From Ruminococcus sp. (GTDB taxonomy: Bacteria; Bacillota; Clostridia; Oscillospirales; Ruminococcaceae), in the NCBI GenBank assembly GCA_029063695.1, contig JAIDNR010000017.1:1-5199 (forward strand): a stretch of 5,199 nucleotides of DNA. The letters run 5' to 3'. Positions 1 to 5,199 of the stretch are shown in pieces (the first letter of the stretch is position 1; each line of letters starts with the position of its first letter). The notes beneath the pieces were generated by a model. The model was given only the letters and a program-made list of their open reading frames with translations, did not search any database and had not been told where the DNA came from. A program made the position numbers and the translations under genes.

Positions 1-3000
1 TCTTTAATTTATGATATTTTAGATGCTCCTATTAATCCTATTTCGCAAGCAAAATATCTTGAAGGTTCTGGAAAATCTATTGATCAGATAAATGAAATTG
101 ATAAATGGCTCATTAAATTAGGGGACAATATCGGTGATCATTCAGATTCTTTTGAAAAATTAAACAAATTCCTTACCAAATATGAAAAAATTGGAGAAAC
201 TTTAGGAAAAATAGGAGATATAGCAGATGTTGCATGTGCATTGGCAGTAGTTGGAATTGCAACTTACAAAGCTGTTGTTGCTTATAATGCCGGAGATAAA
301 GATTTAGCCGCCGAATTGTTCACTGGTACAGTTGGAAGTTGGGCAGTAGAAACTATTGTTGGCGTTGCTGGTGGACATATTTTAACAACGGCACTGACTC
401 CATATTTTGCTGGACTGGGTATGATTGTTGGCGGTCCAGTTGGTGCAGTGGTGGGTACTGTCCTTGCAGGTGTTGCTGGTTATATGATTTCTGGCAACTT
501 GGGAGCTGCAATAGGTGAATTTGTTTCAGAATCGTGGAATGAAATCTATGATTTTTTAGGCGATGTAGGCGAATCAGTATATGATGAATTGCATGAATTA
601 TATGGTCGTGCATTAAGTAAAATTGATCCTGATGCAGATGGTGCAATTTTCAGAGGAACAAATGAAAATGATTATCTAGTAGGTGGATATGGCGATAATA
701 TAATGCAAGGTCTTGATGGTGATGATGCTATTCATGCTTTAGATGGTAATGATGAAATTTATGGTGGAAAAGGAAATGATTATCTATATGGTGAAAAAGG
801 AAGCGACACCATATATGGAGAAGATGGAGATGATTTCCTTGTCGGAGGTGAAGGTGTAGATTATCTATATGGTGGAAACGGAAATGATACATATGTTTGG
901 GGGAGAGGCTGCAGTACTGATTTTATTTATGATAATTCAGGATTAAACAGAATAAAGTTTATTGGTCTTTATCCTTCTGATTTAAGTGTTCGATATACTG
1001 ACAATAACGGAGCTATTGTTACCATTAGAGATACAAAAGAAAAACTTTATATTCCAGAATTCGGACGTTCATTTAATCATCATAACTTTGAATTGGAATT
1101 TGCTGATGGACAGGTTATAGCCATAGACTCGCCATTGAGTCCTTTTGTAAACAGTGTAGAAGGTGACGACAATGATAATTTGTTAAGAGCATTTTTTAAG
1201 GATAGTACCATTAAAGGATATGGAGGAAATGATTATCTTATTGGAACATCAGGAAATGACATTCTTGAAGGTGGTACAGGTGATGATTATCTTGAAGGCG
1301 GTACAGGAAATGATTTGTATATTATAAATGCAGGAGATGGGACAGATGTAATAAATGATACATCTGGAATTACAATTATCAATTTTGTAGGGATTCCAAA
1401 AGAAGATTTAATTGTTTCTGTGTCTGGTGCTAATGATGCCATTGTCTTTTCGCAAACTTATGGAAATGTTCTGCTTATCCAAAATTTCAGAAGAATAAAG
1501 CCTGAAAATTTCAAATTGCAATTTAATGGAACAGATGAAATTTTTGCAGATGACCCAACAAGTCCATTTTTATACATATACGGAACTAACAACGATGATT
1601 CAATAACACCATTTTTTGAAAACAGTTATGTTTATGGATTTGATGGTAAAGATTCTTTGCATGGAACATCTGGAAATGATGTGTTTTTAGGAATGGAAGG
1701 AAACGACTATCTTTATGGACGTGGTGGAGATGACTATCTTGACGGCGGCACAGGAGACGATTATCTTGACGGTGGAAGCGGAAACGACACATATGTTTAC
1801 GGCAAGGGCTATGGCAACGACATAATCTATGACTATTCGGGAGCAAACAGAATCAAGTTCGTTGGACTTGAACCGTCGGATATGTCGGTATTCTACCCTG
1901 CCAATAATAGTCATGCTATACTGACAATAACAGAAACAGGAGAAACGCTGACCATAGAATACTTCCGTAATTCGCAAAGTTACAGAAACTTCGTACTTGA
2001 ATTTGATGACGGTACTGTAATGAATGTTGACGATGTAAGCAGTCCGTTTCTGAATGTAGTGGGAACAGACGAAAGCGAAACCGTCATTGCATTTTTCGGC
2101 AACAGCGTGGTTCATGCTCTTAACGGAGATGATATAATAAAAGGCTCTGACGGGAATGATGCTATTTATGCAAGTGACGGAAATGATAAGGTTTATGGAA
2201 ACGGCGGCGATGACTATATCGATGGCGGTGCCGGAAATGATTACCTTGAAGGCGGAAGTGGAAACGATACGTATGTTTATGGCAAGGGTTACGGTAATGA
2301 TACAATCTATGACGGTACAGGAACAAACAGAATCAGATTCGTTGGGCTTGAACCGTCGGATATGTCGGTTTTCTACCCTGCCAATAATAGTCACGCTATA
2401 CTGACAATAACGGAAACAGGAGAAACGCTGACAATAGAATACTTCCGTAATTCACAAAGTCACAGAAATTTTGTGCTTGAATTTGATGATGGTACTGTAA
2501 TGAATGTTGACAATATAAACAGTCCGTTCCTGAATGTAGTAGGAACAGACGAAAGCGAAACCGTCATTGCATTTTTCGGCAACAGCGTGGTTCATGCTCT
2601 TAACGGAGATGATATAATAAAAGGCTCTGACGGGAATGATGCTATTTATGCAAGTGACGGAAATGATAAGGTTTATGGAAACGGCGGCGATGACTATATC
2701 GATGGCGGTGCCGGAAATGATTACCTTGAAGGCGGAAGTGGAAACGATACGTATGTTTATGGCAAGGGTTACGGTAATGATACAATCTATGACGGTACAG
2801 GAACAAACAGAATCAGATTCGTTGGGCTTGAACCGTCGGATATGTCGGTTTTCTACCCTGCCAATAATAGTCACGCTATACTGACAATAACGGAAACAGG
2901 AGAAACGCTGACAATAGAATACTTCCGTAATTCACAAAGTCACAGAAATTTTACGCTTGAGTTTGATGATGGTACAACGGGTATCATTGATTTAGATTCG

Positions 3001-3324
3001 TCAGAAATTATTATAGAGAATGAATCTGAGGAAGATACGGAACAAATAGGTGCTGAGCTTCTGGACTCCCTGTACGAAGATGATATGCTCCTGTCCGATT
3101 TTCTTACTGAGGACAGCATTGTTATTAATGATATTACCGAAAGTGCAACCCTTAATGAAGAGAGCGATGATATTGCAGATATGACTGATATTCAGGCTAT
3201 GCTTCTTGCTGAAAATATGTCAGCATTTGGTGATGACAGTCAGGTATCCGACGGCATGGATATGACCGACATGACTGCTGATACATTTATGACAGATTCA
3301 TTGTTGGTAGGTTCATTACAATAA
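1..3324 (+). CDS. Large RTX-family calcium-binding secreted protein (5' end missing)
   Basis: This is probably an exported repeat protein of the RTX family, secreted in one step by the adjacent type I exporter and folded outside by calcium. The frame is open from base 1 and ends at TAA 3322-3324, giving 1107 visible codons. The TTG at 241 lies inside this frame, has no convincing ribosome binding site and is not taken as the start. In window codons: 1-110 is mostly helical; about 112-172 is hydrophobic and glycine-rich; RTX nonapeptide blocks of the GGxGxDxUx type lie at 219-299, 388-441, 528-599, 688-759 and 848-919. Each block is followed by a domain of about 60 residues (RIKFVGLEPSD type, ending near LEFDDGT) resembling the haemolysin-type calcium-binding related family. 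Codons 998-1107 form an acidic tail. No catalytic domain is recognisable, so toxin, adhesin or surface-layer roles remain open. RTX identity is sure; biological activity is unknown. Confidence 0.93.
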   Translation, partial: SLIYDILDAPINPISQAKYLEGSGKSIDQINEIDKWLIKLGDNIGDHSDSFEKLNKFLTKYEKIGETLGKIGDIADVACALAVVGIATYKAVVAYNAGDKDLAAELFTGTVGSWAVETIVGVAGGHILTTALTPYFAGLGMIVGGPVGAVVGTVLAGVAGYMISGNLGAAIGEFVSESWNEIYDFLGDVGESVYDELHELYGRALSKIDPDADGAIFRGTNENDYLVGGYGDNIMQGLDGDDAIHALDGNDEIYGGKGNDYLYGEKGSDTIYGEDGDDFLVGGEGVDYLYGGNGNDTYVWGRGCSTDFIYDNSGLNRIKFIGLYPSDLSVRYTDNNGAIVTIRDTKEKLYIPEFGRSFNHHNFELEFADGQVIAIDSPLSPFVNSVEGDDNDNLLRAFFKDSTIKGYGGNDYLIGTSGNDILEGGTGDDYLEGGTGNDLYIINAGDGTDVINDTSGITIINFVGIPKEDLIVSVSGANDAIVFSQTYGNVLLIQNFRRIKPENFKLQFNGTDEIFADDPTSPFLYIYGTNNDDSITPFFENSYVYGFDGKDSLHGTSGNDVFLGMEGNDYLYGRGGDDYLDGGTGDDYLDGGSGNDTYVYGKGYGNDIIYDYSGANRIKFVGLEPSDMSVFYPANNSHAILTITETGETLTIEYFRNSQSYRNFVLEFDDGTVMNVDDVSSPFLNVVGTDESETVIAFFGNSVVHALNGDDIIKGSDGNDAIYASDGNDKVYGNGGDDYIDGGAGNDYLEGGSGNDTYVYGKGYGNDTIYDGTGTNRIRFVGLEPSDMSVFYPANNSHAILTITETGETLTIEYFRNSQSHRNFVLEFDDGTVMNVDNINSPFLNVVGTDESETVIAFFGNSVVHALNGDDIIKGSDGNDAIYASDGNDKVYGNGGDDYIDGGAGNDYLEGGSGNDTYVYGKGYGNDTIYDGTGTNRIRFVGLEPSDMSVFYPANNSHAILTITETGETLTIEYFRNSQSHRNFTLEFDDGTTGIIDLDSSEIIIENESEEDTEQIGAELLDSLYEDDMLLSDFLTEDSIVINDITESATLNEESDDIADMTDIQAMLLAENMSAFGDDSQVSDGMDMTDMTADTFMTDSLLVGSLQ
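334..516 (+). other. Hydrophobic glycine-zipper segment of the RTX protein
   Basis: Codons 112-172 are rich in Gly, Ala, Val and Ile and contain almost no charge. Codons 140-152 show glycine exactly every fourth residue (G140, G144, G148, G152), followed by G157, G160, G165, G168 and G172. GxxxG ladders of this kind pack transmembrane helices and occur in membrane-inserting bacteriocins and effectors. An Ala/Val-rich helix precedes it (codons 81-95) and a charged helical stretch follows. I infer a membrane-interacting or pore-forming part. It could instead be a packed hydrophobic core of a soluble domain. Confidence 0.6.
655..1128 (+). other. RTX module 1: nine nonapeptides plus related domain
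   Basis: Codons 219-299 are nine unbroken nonapeptides, such as GGKGNDYLY and GGNGNDTYV, expected to form a parallel beta-roll binding calcium in its turns. Codons 316-376 form the first related domain, from NRIKFIGLYPSDL to about LEFADGQ. It is clearly diverged in sequence from modules 3-5. Unlike the other modules, this RTX block has no FF-type nonapeptide. C304, near the block-domain junction, is one of only two cysteines in the visible protein; the other is C79. Confidence 0.85.
1162..1554 (+). other. RTX module 2: short block plus diverged related domain
   Basis: Codons 388-441 hold six nonapeptide-register units, of which the last four are canonical (for example GGTGDDYLE). The second is the degenerate unit AFFKDSTIK. 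Codons 457-518 are a diverged related domain (INFVGIPKEDL to LQFNGTDEI). The module repeats at 141 residues rather than 160, mostly because it has two fewer nonapeptides than modules 3-5. Confidence 0.8.
1582..2031 (+). other. RTX module 3: eight nonapeptides plus related domain
   Basis: Codons 528-599 hold eight nonapeptide-register units ending GGSGNDTYV, with the degenerate unit PFFENSYVY in second place. Codons 616-677 are the related domain (NRIKFVGLEPSDM to LEFDDGTVM). The related domain is almost identical in protein to those of modules 4 and 5, while the first RTX units differ. Module 3 therefore looks like the ancestor or an older copy of the 480-bp repeat. Confidence 0.85.
2062..2472 (+). 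repeat. Exact 411-bp direct repeat, left copy
   Basis: Every base equals 2542-2952. The flanking differences are at 2061 (G against A), 2049 (T against C) and 2473-2474 (GT against AC). The identity spans the whole RTX block of module 4 and most of its related domain. Confidence 0.95.
2062..2511 (+). other. RTX module 4: eight nonapeptides plus related domain
   Basis: Codons 688-759 hold eight nonapeptide-register units, beginning GTDESETVI then AFFGNSVVH and ending GGSGNDTYV. Codons 776-837 are the related domain. The RTX block and nearly all of the related domain are identical in DNA to module 5. Confidence 0.87.
2542..2952 (+). repeat. Exact 411-bp direct repeat, right copy
   Basis: Second copy of the 2062-2472 sequence, 480 bp downstream and separated from it by 69 bp of less identical linker. 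The absence of even silent differences points to recent duplication or gene conversion. Confidence 0.95.
2542..2991 (+). other. RTX module 5: eight nonapeptides plus related domain
   Basis: Codons 848-919 are the RTX block and 936-997 the last related domain. It matches module 4 base for base until 2952, then diverges (LEFDDGTTGIID instead of LEFDDGTVMNVD) where the protein passes into its unique C-terminal tail. Confidence 0.87.
2992..3324 (+). other. Acidic C-terminal tail, probable type I secretion signal
   Basis: Codons 998-1107 contain about 32 Asp/Glu and no Lys, Arg or His. The last 50 or so residues carry seven methionines, in a DMTDMTADTFMTDS pattern, and the protein ends in the hydrophobic LLVGSLQ. 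Type I RTX substrates carry an uncleaved C-terminal signal in roughly their last 50-60 residues, without a strict consensus. The position after the last calcium-binding module fits this. The exact signal limits cannot be read from sequence. Confidence 0.65.
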
Positions 3325-3336
3325 AAATGCGTTTGC

Positions 3337-3372
3337 AAAAGTGCAGCGGCTTAGATGCTGTTGCACTTTTTT
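3337..3372 (+). terminator. Intrinsic terminator or attenuator between RTX gene and exporter
   Basis: The arms 3337-3350 and 3357-3370 pair over 14 bp with two G-U wobbles and a 6-base loop (3351-3356), followed by a six-T run at 3367-3372. It starts 12 bases after the RTX stop and ends 5 bases before the next ribosome binding site. The A-rich left arm means it could also act on the opposite strand. Partial read-through would give more substrate than exporter transcript. Confidence 0.8.
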
Positions 3373-3377
3373 ATGTG

Positions 3378-3384
3378 AAGGAGG
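3378..3384 (+). promoter_or_regulatory. Ribosome binding site of the ABC transporter gene
   Basis: AAGGAGG is a near-perfect complement to the 3' end of 16S rRNA, 7 bases before the ATG at 3392. It settles the start codon of the transporter. Its closeness to the hairpin could also let RNA folding affect translation. Confidence 0.9.
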
Positions 3385-3391
3385 TCGAAAT

Positions 3392-5199
3392 ATGCAGAAA
3401 AAGCAAGACAGCGGATTGTCCTGTTTTATGATTGTCATGAAATTTCTTGGCATTCCCATTACAAAGGAACAGGCTGAAAATCTGTCCGTGCTTGATCCGG
3501 AGCAGAAAACCGGAGAAATCGAAATCATTCAGTCTGCAAAAGCTTTGAAGATGAAAGCAAAATTGTGCAGGCTGAAATCAAGCAAGCTGAAAGACGTAAA
3601 ATCACCTATCATAGCCAAAAATAAAGATGGTGAATTTTTTATTATTGCCAAATCACAGGACGAAAAATTCATGATACTTCATGCTGATAAACCTGCACCT
3701 GACATTGTTACTCGCAAAGAACTTGCGGAAATCTGGGACGGCACAGCAATTCTTATCACGAAAAAAGGAATTATGGACAGGGAGGCAATTTTCAGCTTCA
3801 AATGGTTTATTCCTACAATTCTGAAATTCAAAAAAGAGTTCATTCAAGTATTAATTGCGGTTTTTACTATTCAGATTTTAGGCATTCTTACACCTGTTAT
3901 GACACAGGTAGTTGTGGATAAAGTGCTTGTACATCGCAGTATTTCTACATTGAATGTCCTGACAATCGGAATTGCAATTGTATATATTTATGAGTTGATT
4001 TTAGGACTTGCTAAAAATTATGTGTTCACACACACCACGAACAGAATTGATGTGATGCTCAGTTTCAAGTTGTTTAAGCACCTGTTTGCACTGCCGCTGA
4101 AATATTTTGAATCAAGGCGTGTAGGCGAAACAGTAGCGAGAGTTCGTGAACTGGACAGCATTAGAAATTTCTTGACAGGAACACCATTGTCATCCATGAT
4201 AGATTTGATTTTTATTATCGTTTACATTGTTGTTCTTTTTTGTTATAGTAAAATGCTGACATTGATAGTAATATGTTCAATTCCTGTTTATGCGATTTTA
4301 TCGGCAATTGTGACACCATTATTCAAGAAAAGGCTTGATGAAAAATTTGAAACGGGAGCAAATACACAGTCGTTTCTTGTGGAATCCATCACAGGTGTAC
4401 AGACCGTAAAATCCTATGCATTAGAGCCTAAATTCGAGAAAAAGTGGGGCGATTTGCAGTCCGATTATGTCAAAGCAAGCTACAGAACGTCAATGGTTTC
4501 GGCAACGGCAGGCACGACCGGTCAATTTATTCAGAAAGTATTCGATTTGCTAATTCTGTTTTTCGGAGCAAAAGCAGTCATGGACGGCAATTTTACTGTC
4601 GGACAGCTTGTTGCGTTCCGTATGCTTTCAGGCAGAGTCAGTGGACCGGTTCTCAGACTTGTTCAGCTTTGGCAGGAATATCAGCAGGCTTCATTGTCAG
4701 TAAAGCGAATTGGTGATATTTTCAACACTGCTCCTGAACCGATTTTAAATGTCAATCAGACAGCAATACCAAAAATCAATGGAAAAATCGTATTTGACAA
4801 GGTGCATTTCCGCTATAACCCACAGGGCAGCGAGGTCATCAAGGGTATGAGTTTTGAAATTGAACCAGGAACAATTGTAGGCGTAGTCGGACGAAGCGGT
4901 TCGGGAAAAAGCACGATTTCAAAGCTGATTCAGCGTTTGTATATTCCGGAAGGCGGAAAAATTTCTGTTGACGGAATGGATATATCTCTTGCCAATCCTG
5001 CTATGCTCAGAAAGCAAATTGGCGTGGTTTTGCAGGAAAACTTCATGTTCAACGGTACAGTTGCTGAGAATATTTCTATCCACTGCCCTACTGCAAATAT
5101 GGAACAAATTATCCATTGTGCCAAAATTGCAGGCGCTCATGATTTTATTCTGGAACTGCCAAATGGCTATGATACGATAATCGGCGAAAAGGGTATGGG
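3392..5199 (+). CDS. HlyB-family type I secretion ABC transporter with degenerate C39-like domain (3' end missing)
   Basis: This is an inner (cytoplasmic) membrane permease-ATPase of a type I secretion system that would drive export of the upstream RTX protein. The visible part is 602 codons with no stop; HlyB is about 707 residues, so roughly 100 are missing. Residues 1-125 are a C39-like domain. The DCG motif of active peptidases reads DSG at 6-8 and the catalytic His position reads E81 (DGEFFII), while an Asp is kept at D99. It should bind substrate but not cleave it. Membrane segments are likely near 150-170, 187-206, 267-285 and 289-308, with two more at about 380-425. The stretch ESRRVGETVARVRELDSIR (240-258) is a hallmark of HlyB-type exporters. 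The ATPase domain shows the A-loop Y475, Walker A GRSGSGKST (500-508) and Q-loop Q548. The signature motif and Walker B fall outside the window. A HlyD-type adaptor would be expected nearby but is not seen. Confidence 0.95.
   Translation, partial: MQKKQDSGLSCFMIVMKFLGIPITKEQAENLSVLDPEQKTGEIEIIQSAKALKMKAKLCRLKSSKLKDVKSPIIAKNKDGEFFIIAKSQDEKFMILHADKPAPDIVTRKELAEIWDGTAILITKKGIMDREAIFSFKWFIPTILKFKKEFIQVLIAVFTIQILGILTPVMTQVVVDKVLVHRSISTLNVLTIGIAIVYIYELILGLAKNYVFTHTTNRIDVMLSFKLFKHLFALPLKYFESRRVGETVARVRELDSIRNFLTGTPLSSMIDLIFIIVYIVVLFCYSKMLTLIVICSIPVYAILSAIVTPLFKKRLDEKFETGANTQSFLVESITGVQTVKSYALEPKFEKKWGDLQSDYVKASYRTSMVSATAGTTGQFIQKVFDLLILFFGAKAVMDGNFTVGQLVAFRMLSGRVSGPVLRLVQLWQEYQQASLSVKRIGDIFNTAPEPILNVNQTAIPKINGKIVFDKVHFRYNPQGSEVIKGMSFEIEPGTIVGVVGRSGSGKSTISKLIQRLYIPEGGKISVDGMDISLANPAMLRKQIGVVLQENFMFNGTVAENISIHCPTANMEQIIHCAKIAGAHDFILELPNGYDTIIGEKGM
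3407..3766 (+). other. Inactive C39-like peptidase domain (CLD) of the transporter
   Basis: Residues 6-125 align by pattern with peptidase C39 domains of ABC exporters. S7 replaces the catalytic Cys; the second, non-catalytic Cys of the motif is kept as C11. E81 replaces the catalytic His, and D99 in ILHADKPAP keeps the Asp. In HlyB the equivalent domain lost its Cys and binds the unfolded RTX substrate. This fits an upstream substrate with no double-glycine leader requirement. Confidence 0.85.

Larger units (their letters stand above)
1582..2991 (+). repeat. 480-bp in-frame tandem repeat array, three units
   Basis: Modules 3, 4 and 5 recur at exactly 480 bp (160 codons), so gain or loss of a unit keeps the reading frame. 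By eye, 1861-2100 and 2341-2580 differ at about 16 of 240 bases (roughly 93% identical). Units 4 and 5 are identical over 411 bases. The start of unit 3 is much less similar, so homogenisation has acted mainly on the 3' part. Confidence 0.88.

Noticed and set aside
241..300. TTG at 241 as the start of the RTX gene
   Set aside because: The same frame is open back to base 1 and encodes a continuous helical sequence. No Shine-Dalgarno sequence precedes 241, so the gene start lies upstream of the window.
655..2757. CRISPR-like or satellite DNA repeat
   Set aside because: The short-period repetition is the 27-bp nonapeptide code of RTX repeats, in frame and variable at the base level, with no spacer structure.
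1687..2874. Long open frames on the minus strand (1687-2394 and 2452-2874)
   Set aside because: They mirror the RTX repeats, recur with the 480-bp period, and give Ile/Val/Ser-rich sequence caused by the Gly-Asp-Asn codons of the + strand gene. They are shadows.
2156..2884. Two identical 82-codon frames on the + strand (2156-2404 and 2636-2884)
   Set aside because: They are out-of-frame readings of the duplicated modules, identical only because the DNA repeat is identical.
3316..3528. Small minus-strand frame spanning the intergenic gap
   Set aside because: It overlaps the terminator hairpin and the transporter start, has no ribosome binding site I could see, and its sequence resembles nothing known.
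4444..4716. 90-codon + strand frame within the transporter
   Set aside because: It lies wholly inside the transporter gene in another frame, where the HlyB-like protein is clearly coding.

Overview
The window holds two genes on the + strand, both cut by the window edges. Together they look like part of a type I (ABC-exporter) secretion locus for a calcium-binding RTX protein. The DNA is AT-rich, with A/T-ending codons and a strong AGGAGG-type ribosome binding site. This suggests a low-GC bacterium, most likely Bacillota (Clostridia or Negativicutes). That is an inference from composition; no RNA marker is present.

Region 1 (1-3324) is the 3' part of a large RTX protein gene. Its frame is open from base 1 with no in-frame ATG, GTG or TTG before 241, so the true start lies upstream and at least 1107 residues are encoded. 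In order it has: a helical N-terminal part; a hydrophobic glycine-zipper segment; five modules, each an RTX nonapeptide block followed by a 'haemolysin-type calcium-binding related' domain; and an acidic C-terminal tail with no lysine, arginine or histidine that probably carries the secretion signal. Modules 3-5 are a 480-bp tandem repeat. Modules 4 and 5 share an exact 411-bp identity.

Region 2 (3325-3391) is a 67-bp gap. It holds a strong hairpin with a T tract (terminator or attenuator) and, just after it, the ribosome binding site of the next gene.

Region 3 (3392-5199) is the 5' part (602 codons) of a HlyB-family type I secretion ABC transporter. It has a degenerate C39-like peptidase domain (catalytic Cys replaced by Ser, catalytic His by Glu), a membrane domain with HlyB hallmark motifs, and the first part of the ATPase domain (A-loop, Walker A, Q-loop). 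The window ends before the ABC signature and Walker B.

The simplest reading is that the second gene exports the first gene's product, without proteolytic processing. The partner adaptor (HlyD type) is not in the window and may lie downstream. The hairpin between the genes would let the cell make more substrate than exporter. The RTX protein's activity is unknown. The glycine-zipper segment makes a membrane-active or contact-dependent effector possible, but a surface or adhesive RTX protein fits too. No stretch over 300 bases lacks a gene.
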